This document shows positions 29,332 to 39,477 of a stretch of DNA of 64,000 nucleotides, one piece after another. The position numbers were made by a program, and so were the translations under genes. The notes under the pieces were generated by a model that had not been told where the DNA came from, did not search any database, and saw nothing but the letters and a program-made list of their open reading frames with translations. Numbering within the stretch: the first letter of the stretch is position 1; each line of letters begins with the position of its first letter. Source of the stretch: Deltaproteobacteria bacterium (GTDB taxonomy: Bacteria; Myxococcota_A; UBA9160; UBA4427); NCBI GenBank assembly GCA_002719955.1, contig PBFW01000053.1, positions 1 through 64,000 on the forward strand, written 5' to 3'.

Positions 29332-30071
29332 TCATTGGCAGATCGGCTGACTCGTCGTGATTTCGGTATTCGACTCGAGGACACAGAAGAGCGGCTCGGG
29401 ATCGATTTCGTTGGCACACATCCAGGCGGTGTTTCGATCTTTCGATTCGGCGAATACACAGGCGATGCGATCGGCCGTCGATCGCGGGCGCTCGACGGCT
29501 TGCCCCGCGTCCTTCTCCCAGTCGACCTGTGTTCGGCTCTCCGAGCGTGGGATGGACTGCCAGCCCGTGAGTTCGACTCTGGAAGAACCCTTCGGCAGGG
29601 AGGGGACGGGGGCGAATTCGAGGCATCCCTGCGCGGTCGGGTAGAAGAAGCGAAGTGCGAAGCCTCGGCGACTCTCGGCGGCCTCGAGATCAGCGATTTC
29701 GTGCTCACCGATGGCGATATCCAGTGCCAGCGCCCCGGTATCCATGCCGGAAAAAGCCAGTCCGCGATCGATAGCCAGTCCGAGATGGGGACGAACGTCG
29801 ATCGCATGAAGGCGTTTACCGTCGTCGAGAACGTCGAGACTCAGGAAGCTCTCGTCGAGTCCGAGCGCGTTGGAGTTGCGCGAGACGGCTCGGAGATCGG
29901 TGCGGTCCCCCGCTGCGCGAGCCATCAGTCGCGTGGCATGGCGAGTGTCGGGCGCTTCTGAATCTTGGTCGTAGACGAGCGTGTTGAGCCCGCGCGCTCG
30001 AGCGCACTAGCGGCGGATCGATCGGCACCGATCTGCACGAACCATCGCGAATCGTTCCGGCGGGCGGCCAT
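29332..30071 (-). pseudogene. Possible frameshifted hypothetical gene
   Basis: Minus-strand ATG at 30071 gives MAARRNDSRWFVQIGADRSAASALERAG; sense then appears to continue in another frame as LNTLVYDQDSEAPDTRHATRLMARAAGDRTDLRAVSRNSNALGLDESFLSLDVLDDGKRLHAIDVRPHLGLAIDRGLAFSGMDTGALALDIA.... Frame change near 29985-29990. Confidence 0.3.
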
Positions 30072-30415
30072 CGACCCGACTCAATACACTACGCAAGAAT
30101 TCCCGATCTTCGACTAGGTGTTTCTCGCGAGGCTACATAAAGAGAAAGCGCGGACGCGCGAGGAAGATCTGCGGAGCATGGTACGCTCGCGATCGGACAC
30201 AAAACCGTGATCGAGGCGTGGTGGCTTGCTGGCTATCGCGTGCCGGTTTGATGGCGGTGGTGGGGCGATGGCGAACGGAGGGCGTGCCGCGCAAGGGCGT
30301 CGTGGCTCTTTGAGAAAGGCGGTGAACTCGCAGTGATCTCCCCCTTGGGCGCTCGCAATTCTTTCGTGCCGGGGATTGGAACCCGCAGCGTCGACGCGAG
30401 TCGGTCGGGGGGCGC

Positions 30416-30787
30416 ATGAGTTCGCTCGAGGTCGCGGCCAAGGAGCCCGAGGGTCGATCTCTCCGGCTCTGGCGGGTCGTTCTCTCTCTCGCGGAGCCGG
30501 CGGGGGCCCTTCGCGACCAGCCGTCCCACCCCGGTCTGTCCGAGAACCTCGTTTTCGAATTCGACGAGGCCTATACGGCCTTCGTCGATCGCTTCAGCAC
30601 GCTGCCGAGTGAGGCGCAGATGCTCGCGCTCCAGGCCCTTGACACGAAAGTCGCGGCTATGGTGGGCGCGAAGGATGCGGATTTGTGGACGCAGAGGGCG
30701 CGCCGGGAAGATCCGAATTGGGACGATGTGCGATCCCTGGCGACGAGGATTCTCGTCGAATTCGGCTGGCCGACGATGCACGCATGA
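30416..30787 (+). CDS. Hypothetical protein
   Basis: 123 aa: ENLVFEFDEAYTAFVDRFSTLPSEAQMLALQALDTKVAAMVGAKDADLWTQRARREDPNWDDVRSLATRILVEFGWPTMHA; no recognised family. Confidence 0.45.
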   Translation: MSSLEVAAKEPEGRSLRLWRVVLSLAEPAGALRDQPSHPGLSENLVFEFDEAYTAFVDRFSTLPSEAQMLALQALDTKVAAMVGAKDADLWTQRARREDPNWDDVRSLATRILVEFGWPTMHA

Positions 30788-31385
30788 AAATTGTGTCCGA
30801 TTTCCGGTGATGCGACGGCCGCGCTTTCACGTATTCGACTCCGGGGGTCGCCAAGGAGAAGAAATAGTCTCGACGATCCCCCTGGAGAATTTGTTGTTCC
30901 TGGATCCGCAACTTGCCGGCAACTGGGCCGCGATCGTGGCCGATTTCATGAACGCCGAATCCGCCCTTCCGGGTTCCCTGTGGCCTCTCGAGGGGCAGGA
31001 TGCCCACGTTGTGTGCTATTCGATCGAAAAGATCGATCGGACTGCCCACGGAACGTGCGATGCGGCAGGAGGCGTGGAAATCGAGGTCGCGCGGGTGGAT
31101 CAGGTAAATCCTGAACCCCTCTCTAGTGTTGGGTGTCCTATCCCTTCGACGCCCCAGATGAGGATGAGATGATCGGAGGCTTCGACCCGACCGAGATCAT
31201 TGCCTGCGCGCTTCGGCCGCAGGGAAGCTGGATGTATATATTGACGCTGGTAGGTTTCGTCCTGGCCTCGTGGTCGATCGCCCCGAAATGCGCTCCCATT
31301 CGCCCCGCCATCACTACGCCATCGAGTTGGTTGGAGTCATCAGCGCTTCCGGTGCGTTTCTCGCGTGCGGAATCTTCCTGACGGC

Positions 31386-32195
31386 CTAGCGTTTTTCGTC
31401 CAGCGCTTCGAGAATCATCAATCCATCGTGCAGAGCGCCTGCGTCATGGGTACGGAGGTATTCAGCCCCGGCACGGGCCGCGTGGAGTTCCGCGGCGAGT
31501 GTGGCTGCACCGATTTCATCCACCCCCCGTCCGGTAATCGCGCGAAGGAAGGACTTGCGCGAGACGGAGATGAACACGGGGCGGCCGAAGCGCGCACGCA
31601 GCTTGGGGATGTGTTGAAGGACCGCGACCGACGCTGCGGGGTCGCTGCCCAGGAAGAATCCCATCCCCGGGTCGATGATGAGTCGCTCTTCGGCGACGCC
31701 GGCGAGAACGAGCTCGTTGAGTCTCGCGTCGAAGAATCGTTGGATCGATCCGAGGACCTCCTCAGGAGAGGCCTCGGTGCGCACGGCGCGTTCCCGCTCG
31801 AGCAATGAGTGCACGACGACGAGGTCGACCTCGGCCGAGGCGAGGCGGGCCTGTGTTTCCGGTTCGGGGAAGCCCCGGATGTCGTTCAGCAGGGCCACAC
31901 CGGCTTCGAGCGACCAGGCCAGGACTTCGGGATCCGTCGCATCGACGGAGAGGGGAAGAGACCCGCTCCGGAGCGCGTCCACGACGGGCGCGAGTCGCTC
32001 GATCTGAAGGGCTGCGGAGACGGGTGTCGCGTCGGGGTTGCTCGAGGCTGGTCCGAGTTCGAGGATATCCGCCCCGCTCTCGGTGAGGGCGCGGGCATGC
32101 TGGATGGCCGCTGTCGGGGCTAGGTAGCGACCTCCGTCCGAGAATGAATCCTCGGTGATATTCACTACCGCTACGACCTTCGGGGCGACGCTCAT
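31386..32195 (-). CDS. folP: Dihydropteroate synthase, Sul-like
   Basis: VVNITEDSFSDGGRYLAPTAAI, ELGPASSNPDATPVS, LNDIRGFPEP, DPGMGFFLGSDPAASV, ISVSRKSFLRAITGRGVDEIGAATLAAELHA. Confidence 0.93.
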   Translation of the reverse strand: MSVAPKVVAVVNITEDSFSDGGRYLAPTAAIQHARALTESGADILELGPASSNPDATPVSAALQIERLAPVVDALRSGSLPLSVDATDPEVLAWSLEAGVALLNDIRGFPEPETQARLASAEVDLVVVHSLLERERAVRTEASPEEVLGSIQRFFDARLNELVLAGVAEERLIIDPGMGFFLGSDPAASVAVLQHIPKLRARFGRPVFISVSRKSFLRAITGRGVDEIGAATLAAELHAARAGAEYLRTHDAGALHDGLMILEALDEKR

Positions 32196-32563
32196 CTCGG
32201 ATTTCTAGCACGCCCCTCTCGACCCTGTGGTCGAACGTCTCGTCGAGGGCCTCGTGCCGGAGGTGAGCAGGGCTCGTTCGAACGCGTTAAGTGGGTCGCC
32301 GCGCGCTTTGGATGGCACATGGGGTGGTGCAGCAAATTGTATCAGGGCCCCCTTGCGGAGCGTTCGGGGCGGTGACTCCGAATTTTACATCGCTTTTACG
32401 TAGCTGCCCTGTTCGATCGTTTTCCGAGCCGACCGATTCAGCTACATCTGCGTTCGCGTCCTGTCTTGATCACGAAGAGATCGGTCGATTCGACAGATTT
32501 CGAACAGTTCGTTCGAGCCTCTGCTTCATCAACCGATGCCCCCGCGAAAGATGATTGAAATCC

Positions 32564-33457
32564 ATGAACGCTGCGATCGACCTCGATAACCGCGTCTCTG
32601 CCGACTCTGCGCCCGCTGTCGACCCGGCAGTCGAGGTCTCTCTCGAATCGAAGGGAGTCAAAGCCAAGAAAGGCTCGGTTCTCCGATACCGCGCCGATCG
32701 TCGCTCGGTCTCGTTCGTGTTGGGGATGTTTGCGTTGCATGCGCTCGCCTTCTTTCTCGCTCCGCCTTGGCTGGCTGCGATCTGCCTCGTCCCGCTGGCG
32801 ATCGGAAGCATGTTCATTGCAGCGATCAATCATCACCATCAGCATTTCAATACGTTCCGCTCGCCGTGGTTGAATCGGATCTACGAACTAGTCCTGGCGT
32901 TACAGACCGGCATCAGTCCTTTCGGTTGGGTGCTGCACCACAACCTCGGTCACCATCGGAATTATCTCAACCAGCCCCCTCATCCGGAGCCCGATGAGTC
33001 GAACTGGACTCGCCCGGATGGTTCTCAGATGGGCCGGGTCGAATACACGATCGATCTCATCTTGAACCATCAGCTCGACATCTTTCGAGTCGGATGGAAA
33101 TATCCGAAATTCCTCCGGGCCTTCCTGCTGATGAAGATTCCGCTCTACGTGATCATCGCAGTCGCGCTCTACATCAATCCCGTGAATGCCTTCCTGGTAC
33201 TGCTGATTCCTTCGTTCATCGCGCTCTGCCACACGTCCTGGGCGACCTACGAACACCATGCCGGCCACTATCCGACGGATCATTACGATGCGAGCATGAA
33301 TCGGAAGAATGCCATCTTCAATTTCCTGACCTGCAACCTGGGCTTGCACACCGCACACCATCTGCGCCCGGGGGTCCACTGGTCGCTTCTCCCGAAGCTC
33401 CACGAAGAGATCGAGAACAGGATTCCACCGGAGATGATTCTGACTACCTTCTGGTAG
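32564..33457 (+). CDS. Membrane fatty acid desaturase family protein
   Basis: Histidine boxes NHHHQHFN, HHNLGHHRNY, HTAHHLRPGVHW; multiple TM segments. Confidence 0.9.
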   Translation: MNAAIDLDNRVSADSAPAVDPAVEVSLESKGVKAKKGSVLRYRADRRSVSFVLGMFALHALAFFLAPPWLAAICLVPLAIGSMFIAAINHHHQHFNTFRSPWLNRIYELVLALQTGISPFGWVLHHNLGHHRNYLNQPPHPEPDESNWTRPDGSQMGRVEYTIDLILNHQLDIFRVGWKYPKFLRAFLLMKIPLYVIIAVALYINPVNAFLVLLIPSFIALCHTSWATYEHHAGHYPTDHYDASMNRKNAIFNFLTCNLGLHTAHHLRPGVHWSLLPKLHEEIENRIPPEMILTTFW

Positions 33458-34873
33458 ATGACCGAATCCACTTTGCCCACGAATGTGCGATCAGGCTTCG
33501 CACGTGTGCTCCACGAACTGACCCAGCGCGATCATACGCAGGGGCGGCTGCTCGTGTCGATCCTCGTGCTGGCCGCGCCTGCCGTCGTCTCCTCGTCGGG
33601 CATGGCGCTCTTCCAACTCTTCGATCTGCGTTTCCTCGGGCAGATCAGCGGTGAAGCGGTGGCTGCGGCCGGCGCGACGAATCAGACCCTGCGGCAGGTT
33701 TTCCAGGTTTCCGCGTTTGGACTCTCGATTGGGATCCAGATGATGATCGCATTCGCGGTGGGGCGGTCACGACTCGAGGAGGCCGAACACGTCGCAGGCC
33801 AGAGTTTTCTCATCACCGGTCTCCTCGCCCTGCTCGCGATCGTGACGGTCGGACTCTTTCCCAAGTTCTTCGTCTCGCTGATCGTGAATGATGCAGCCGT
33901 TCCCATGGCCGAGACCTACGCGCGCATCACTTTCCTCTTCTTCGCCTTCAATATGTTCGCCCAGGCGTCCAATGGCATTCTGGTCGGTTCGGGGGACGCG
34001 ACGACACCGATGTTGATCGGTTTGGCACAGGTCCCCGTCATCATCTTCTTCGAGTGGGCATTGGCATTCGGGAAATTCGGGATGCCCGAGTTGGGCGTCG
34101 CCGGGATCGCCTATGGAACGGCGATCGGCGGTGGATTTTCCTTTGTCCTCGCGATGTGGGCGCTCTTCAGCGGGCGCAGCCGTGTGCATCTGCGTGCTCG
34201 CCACTTACTACCTGATGGGCCCACCCTCGCCCGGATCGTGGGAACCTCGTGGCAGCCCGCGCTCCAGATGGTCGCACGCTCGGCGATGATCATGGTCTTC
34301 ATGTTGCTGGCCGGGCGACTCGGCAGCCACGTGCAGGCGGCGTACACGATCGGGCTGCGGATCGAGATGATTGCGGTCATGATCGCGTTCCCGATTGCGA
34401 ACGGCTGCGCGACGCTCGTGGGGCAAAATCTCGGGGCGGGCGATCCGGATCGAGCCTGGCGGGCGGTTTGGGCGGCAGCCGCGGTCGAGGTGGCGATTCT
34501 GTGGCCGGGCGCTGTGCTGCTCTATTTCTTCCGGGACGCCGCGGTCGCGATCTTCACCAGCGACGCGCAGGTCGCGGCGGAGGCGAGTGAATATCTCCGC
34601 TATGTCTCGTTCATCCTCACCTTCTGGGGAGTCTATTTCGTCGCGTTCCGAACGCTTCAGGCCGCAGGGGACATGATTACGCCGATGATGATCTCACTCG
34701 TGTTGGCGATCTGTCTCGGTACGCCACTCGCGATCTATCTGTCCGGTCGTCCAGAATATGGGTCATCGGGGATGTGGATCGCGAACGCGACCTACTCGGT
34801 CGCGAATGCGCTCTTGATGCTGGGATGGCTCTTTAGGGGCCGCTGGGCGCGCCGAGCCGTAGCGGATCGTTGA
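33458..34873 (+). CDS. MATE family efflux transporter
   Basis: LAAPAVVSSSGMALFQLFDLRFLGQISGEAVAAAGATNQ...; NGCATLVGQNLGAGDPDRAWRAV. ATG directly follows the desaturase stop. Confidence 0.9.
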   Translation: MTESTLPTNVRSGFARVLHELTQRDHTQGRLLVSILVLAAPAVVSSSGMALFQLFDLRFLGQISGEAVAAAGATNQTLRQVFQVSAFGLSIGIQMMIAFAVGRSRLEEAEHVAGQSFLITGLLALLAIVTVGLFPKFFVSLIVNDAAVPMAETYARITFLFFAFNMFAQASNGILVGSGDATTPMLIGLAQVPVIIFFEWALAFGKFGMPELGVAGIAYGTAIGGGFSFVLAMWALFSGRSRVHLRARHLLPDGPTLARIVGTSWQPALQMVARSAMIMVFMLLAGRLGSHVQAAYTIGLRIEMIAVMIAFPIANGCATLVGQNLGAGDPDRAWRAVWAAAAVEVAILWPGAVLLYFFRDAAVAIFTSDAQVAAEASEYLRYVSFILTFWGVYFVAFRTLQAAGDMITPMMISLVLAICLGTPLAIYLSGRPEYGSSGMWIANATYSVANALLMLGWLFRGRWARRAVADR

Positions 34874-34885
34874 TCCGCTGCGGCT
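34855..34885 (+). terminator. Strong hairpin at the MATE gene stop codon
   Basis: AGCCGTAGCGGATC-gtt-GATCCGCTGCGGCT, 14-bp stem with one G-T pair; no clear U-tract. Confidence 0.45.
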
Positions 34886-35018
34886 AGATCGATTCGCGTC
34901 TCGTCACGCGCAACCTCGGCCGCGGGCAGGGAGCCGGAAAGCCTTCGGCGTCGAACCGCCTTCTTCGTCCAGAACCGGATCGAGACCGATGTGGCGGTCG
35001 GAGTGGGTTGGACGAGAT

Positions 35019-35330
35019 TCAGTTCAGTGCGAGCTTCTCGGGAATCTCTGTTTTCGGGGTGCCGATCGCGGTTACGATGCAGGTCTCGACCTGTTGCGGC
35101 ACACCCGTATTCGTGCACACCATCGACGTCGGACTGCCGAGGCGCTGCAGGAAATCATCACTCTCTAGCCCGGCCGACTTTTCGAAAGCGTCGTCGAGTT
35201 GGATTGCGGCGATCGACGCGAAGACGCCGGGATCTATCGCTGGGCCGGTATCGAGGGTGCCGGCCGAGGCCGAACCGGTCCACGCGAGCGCGAGCAGCGC
35301 TGCGAGGACGAATCGTGGTCTAGGTCGCAT
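35019..35330 (-). CDS. Small exported hypothetical protein
   Basis: Signal peptide MRPRPRFVLAALLALAWTGSASA; two Cys in the mature part. Confidence 0.5.
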   Translation of the reverse strand: MRPRPRFVLAALLALAWTGSASAGTLDTGPAIDPGVFASIAAIQLDDAFEKSAGLESDDFLQRLGSPTSMVCTNTGVPQQVETCIVTAIGTPKTEIPEKLALN

Positions 35331-35570
35331 GTCGGGGGGCTCCTTTGGATGCGCTTATCGGACACTCGATGGATCGCTTGAGGCGTTCTTCCAGCTCATT
35401 TCGAAATCATTCGACTCGGATATGCGACTTGCTGACAATTTCCTGCCGAGACCGCGATAAATCGCGTTCCGGATCCGTATTCAGACCCTGCCGGCGTTCT
35501 TGATCTCGGGAAAACGATCAGGTGAATTCCAGAAACACCGGACTAGACTTATCCGAGGAACGTCTCGCGG

Positions 35571-36563
35571 GTGCGCTGGACACCGATACCGAGGAGGTTG
35601 AAATTGCGACTCTGGGACGAAGAACTCGAGGGGTATCGGGAAGAAGCTCGTGCGCTCCTGCAGCATATTCCGGCATTGGCGCAATTCGCCGCTGATATGG
35701 ATCCGGTCGAGCGTGCGCAAGCGGCCCGCAAGTCGTTTGGTGAAACGATGCAGGTCGAGCCTTCCGAGGCGGCCGAGCTTTCGACGATTCCGGGCCCTGC
35801 GGGTGATCTGCCGGTGCGAATCTTCCGGCCGAAGGGTGAGGCCCGCGGGCTTTTCCTGCACCTGCACGGGGGTGGCTGGATCCTTGGTCATCCGGAGATG
35901 AGTGATCCCTCCAACCAACATCTCGCTGACGACTTCGACCTGGCGGTGGTGAGCGTCGACTATCGACTCGCGCCGGAATATCCCTACCCAGCGGGGCCCG
36001 ACGATTGCGAGACCGCTGCGAAATGGTTGCTCGAAAAGGGCCCTACGGAATTCGGTGCGGACAGGATGTTCATCGGTGGCGAATCTGCCGGCGGCCATCT
36101 GACGCTCGTCACGGCCCTTCGCATTCGGGATCGTCTTCAGGCCGCTGATCGACTCCTCGGCCTGAATCTAGTCTTCGGTTGGTACGACGTGAATGGGACG
36201 CCGAGCCAGCGGGATAACGGGGGCCACAAGGACGTACTCGATCCGGACAACCTCCGTTTCATGGTCGATTGCTTCACGCCGGGCCTTTCTGAGGAAGAAC
36301 GGCGAGCCCCCGACATCTCACCGCTCTTTGCTAATCTCGAAGGTCTGCCGCCGAGCCTGATCAGCGTTGGCGGCTACGACCACCTCCGGGACGATTCGCT
36401 GTTCCTCGCACCACTTCTTGCGGCGGCGAACGTCGATGTCGAGCTTCAGGTCTATCCGGACTCGCCACATGGATTTCAGGGGCTGCCCACACAGATGGCT
36501 GCCGCGTCCGCGGTGCGGACCGATATCTGGCTCGAACGAGTGATGAAGCAGGCCGGGATCTGA
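35571..36563 (+). CDS. Alpha/beta hydrolase fold family protein (HSL/acetyl-hydrolase type)
   Basis: FLHLHGGGWILG (HGGGW), FIGGESAGGHLT (GESAGG), GYDHLRDDS, SPHGFQ. Confidence 0.9.
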   Translation: MRWTPIPRRLKLRLWDEELEGYREEARALLQHIPALAQFAADMDPVERAQAARKSFGETMQVEPSEAAELSTIPGPAGDLPVRIFRPKGEARGLFLHLHGGGWILGHPEMSDPSNQHLADDFDLAVVSVDYRLAPEYPYPAGPDDCETAAKWLLEKGPTEFGADRMFIGGESAGGHLTLVTALRIRDRLQAADRLLGLNLVFGWYDVNGTPSQRDNGGHKDVLDPDNLRFMVDCFTPGLSEEERRAPDISPLFANLEGLPPSLISVGGYDHLRDDSLFLAPLLAAANVDVELQVYPDSPHGFQGLPTQMAAASAVRTDIWLERVMKQAGI

Positions 36564-36649
36564 ACGATGTGCGGAGATGCTCGTGGGCGAGACGATCAGC
36601 ACGACGAGCTGCAACCCGAATCAACCGCTCTTGCCAGAGGAGGGAAGTC

Positions 36650-36991
36650 ATGGGTGTCCATCGACTGATCGTTTTTACTGAACCAAAGCCGGATCAAGAC
36701 GCCGAATACAACAAGTGGTACGACGAAGTTCACTTGAGAGAAGTGCTCGAAACCGACGGATTCGTCGCAGCTCAGCGATTCGCCGTCGCGCCTTCACAAC
36801 TCGGAGAAGTCGGCAAGAGCGTGCCGAGCCGCTATCTGGCGATCTACGAGATCGAGGCTGAGAGCCTCGATTCCGCCCTCGAGAAGCTGTTTTCAAGAAC
36901 GGGGGAGATGAACATGACGGACGCGATGGATCTCGCGAGCGCGACGGCCATCGGCTACTCCGCGATCGGGGAGCGTCAGCGCTCCGCCTGA
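36650..36991 (+). CDS. EthD/dimeric alpha-beta barrel-like small protein
   Basis: RLIVFTEPKPDQDAEYNKWYDEVHLREVLETDGFVAAQRFAV...SRYLAIYEIE. Confidence 0.7.
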   Translation: MGVHRLIVFTEPKPDQDAEYNKWYDEVHLREVLETDGFVAAQRFAVAPSQLGEVGKSVPSRYLAIYEIEAESLDSALEKLFSRTGEMNMTDAMDLASATAIGYSAIGERQRSA

Positions 36992-37084
36992 TGGTCGGAG
37001 GGACGGAGGCGGATCGCTCCGCATCCGGAATTGGATTCAATCCACACGAAGGGCCACTCGCTCGAGAAGGCCAAGGAGAAACTC

Positions 37085-37963
37085 ATGCAGAACTACTCGG
37101 GCAAAGTTGCCGTCGTCACCGGAGGCGGCGGCGATATCGGCAAGGCGATCGCCAAACGGCTCCTCGCGGAGGGCGCGAAGGTCGTCGTCTCCGATGTCGA
37201 AAAGGGAGCGCTGGATGCGGTCGTGACCGAGCTGTCCCAGGGCGGGGGCGAAGTCACGGGAATCGTGACCGATGTCTCCGATCCGGAATCGGTCGAGGCA
37301 CTCGCGGAACAGGTTTATGGAGAGCACGGTGCCTGTCATCTTCTCTTCAATAATGCCGGTGTGGGCGCGCCCTCGGTCAATGTCTGGGAGACGACGATCA
37401 ACGACTGGAAATGGGTCCTCGGGGTGAACGTCATGGGCGTGATCCATTGTATCCAGAGTTTTGTTCCACGCATGATCGCGGGGGGCGAAGAGGGCCACGT
37501 GATCAACACCTCGTCTGGAGATGGGGGGATCGCGCCGATGGCGGGGCAGTCCGTCTACGCCTCGAGCAAGGCCAGCGTCTCGATCATCACGGAGTGCCTC
37601 GCGGCGCAGTTCAGCCAACAGCATCCGAACCTCAAAGCGACGATCTTCTACCCGTCGGGGGGCTTGCTCAAGACGGGAATCTGGAGCTGCGCGCGCAATC
37701 GACCGGAAGAGTTCGCGCGCGAGAAGCCCTCGGGACAGCCCGAGGACCTGATGGGCGCGTTCATGAAACACGCGGAAGAGACGGGCATGGATCTCCAATT
37801 CCAGGATCTCGACGATCTGGCCACCGCGCTGATCGCTGATCTCAAGGCCGACAAATTCGTCGCGATGCTCGGAATCGAGGGTGCCGGCCAGACGCTCCGC
37901 ACTCGGGCCGAGAAGATCGGTCGCGGCGAAGCGCCCTTCGATGAACATTCGATGATCGCCTGA
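37085..37963 (+). CDS. SDR family oxidoreductase
   Basis: VAVVTGGGGDIGKAIAKRLLAEGAKVVVSDVE, NNAGVGAPS, YASSKASVSIITE. Confidence 0.92.
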   Translation: MQNYSGKVAVVTGGGGDIGKAIAKRLLAEGAKVVVSDVEKGALDAVVTELSQGGGEVTGIVTDVSDPESVEALAEQVYGEHGACHLLFNNAGVGAPSVNVWETTINDWKWVLGVNVMGVIHCIQSFVPRMIAGGEEGHVINTSSGDGGIAPMAGQSVYASSKASVSIITECLAAQFSQQHPNLKATIFYPSGGLLKTGIWSCARNRPEEFAREKPSGQPEDLMGAFMKHAEETGMDLQFQDLDDLATALIADLKADKFVAMLGIEGAGQTLRTRAEKIGRGEAPFDEHSMIA

Positions 37964-37969
37964 GGCTGA

Positions 37970-39385
37970 ATGAGCCAGGATTCGACCAGCGCCCCCTGGG
38001 ATTCATCGGAATCTCAGGGGGCGAGCCTGCCGTCGACGAACGCTGAAGGACCGTCCGAAGGTTATGCGTGGTACGTCGTCGGCGTGCTGATGCTGGTCTA
38101 CCTGTTTTCGTTTCTCGATCGGCAGATCCTGAGTCTGATGGTCGACGACCTGAAGGTCGGCCTGTCGATCGATCGCGATTGGCAGATCGCATTCTTGATG
38201 GGGCCCGCCTTCGCGGTCTTCTATACGATTTTCGGAATCCCCTTCGGACGCGCCGCGGATACACGCAGCCGCAAGCACACGATCTCCCTGGGCCTCGTGC
38301 TCTGGAGCGTGATGACCGTTGCCTGCGGATTTGCGCGAAATTTCTGGAGCATGGCGCTTCTGCGGGTCGGTATTGGAGTCGGGGAAGCCTCTCTTTCGCC
38401 GTCGGCCTACTCGATCATCGCGGACTATTTTTCTGGGGCGAAACTCGCGCGGGCGATCGCGATCTATGCGAGCGGAATCTACCTCGGTTCGGGGCTCGCC
38501 TATCTGATCGGTGGTCAGGCGGTTTCGATATTGCGGGGAACGACTCCCTGGCAGATCCCGATCCTTGGAGTCATTCCCGGTTGGCAGAAGGTCTTCATCA
38601 TCATCGGGCTTCCCGGCCTGCTCGTTGTCCCACTCCTTCTTCTGACGGTGCGCGAACCGCTTCGGCGTGGTGTGATCTCGTCTCGCATGGGCGATGGAAG
38701 AACGGATCTTCCGTTTTCCGAAGTCTACGCCTATGCGAAGGAGAATTGGAGAGCACTCGCTACGCATAACGTAGGTTTCGCGCTGCTCTCCTTTTCGAGC
38801 TACGGCACGGGCTCCTGGCTCCCCTCGATGTTCAAGCGCGTTCACGGTTGGGACGTGGCTCAATTCGGTTTCGTCTACGGCTTGATCGTCTTTATCGGAT
38901 CGGCGAGTGGGGCGATTCTCGGTGGTGTGATTGCTGACGCGCTTGGAAAACGGGGATATCGAGACGCGAAGATTCGGGTGGGGTTCTTTGCAGCCTGGAT
39001 CTGGCTCCCCTTCGGTATCGCTTTTCCCATGATCGACGACGCTTCCCTTGCGATGGTCTGCGCTGCGCCGGCAGCGTTTCTTGCTTCGATGCCCTTCGGA
39101 GTTGCGCCGGCCGCACTCCAGGAGATGATGCCCAATAATCTGCGTGGGCAGATGTCGGCGATCTACCTCTTTGTGACGAATCTCCTGGGTCTGGCGATCG
39201 GCCCGCTGATCGTCGGTGCGATGACGGACTACGTCTTCTCCGAGGAGCTCTACGGACTCGAGGGGATTCGCTGGTCGCTCCTATGGACGACGCTCACCGC
39301 TCATCTGATCGCGGCCCTCCTCCTCTACAAGGGGATGTCGGAATATCGGAAGGCGCTCGATCGATTCGACGTGCGGGGCGAATGA
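37970..39385 (+). CDS. MFS transporter (spinster-like)
   Basis: LMLVYLFSFLDRQILSLMVDDLK, IPFGRAADTRSRKHTISLGLVLWSVMTVACGFARNFWSMALLRVGIGVGEA. Confidence 0.92.
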   Translation: MSQDSTSAPWDSSESQGASLPSTNAEGPSEGYAWYVVGVLMLVYLFSFLDRQILSLMVDDLKVGLSIDRDWQIAFLMGPAFAVFYTIFGIPFGRAADTRSRKHTISLGLVLWSVMTVACGFARNFWSMALLRVGIGVGEASLSPSAYSIIADYFSGAKLARAIAIYASGIYLGSGLAYLIGGQAVSILRGTTPWQIPILGVIPGWQKVFIIIGLPGLLVVPLLLLTVREPLRRGVISSRMGDGRTDLPFSEVYAYAKENWRALATHNVGFALLSFSSYGTGSWLPSMFKRVHGWDVAQFGFVYGLIVFIGSASGAILGGVIADALGKRGYRDAKIRVGFFAAWIWLPFGIAFPMIDDASLAMVCAAPAAFLASMPFGVAPAALQEMMPNNLRGQMSAIYLFVTNLLGLAIGPLIVGAMTDYVFSEELYGLEGIRWSLLWTTLTAHLIAALLLYKGMSEYRKALDRFDVRGE

Positions 39386-39477
39386 GATCTGCAGCCGGAG
39401 CATGTTCGTGATCGGGCGAATCTCTTCCGCAGACTTCCTCGGTCGGATTTGCAGAAGCAGACCGCCGGGTTGCCCCG

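Noticed and set aside
32503-32513. CGAACAGTTCG as a LexA/SOS box upstream of the desaturase
   Set aside because: Half-sites are separated by 1 nt rather than the N4 or N7 spacing of known LexA boxes.
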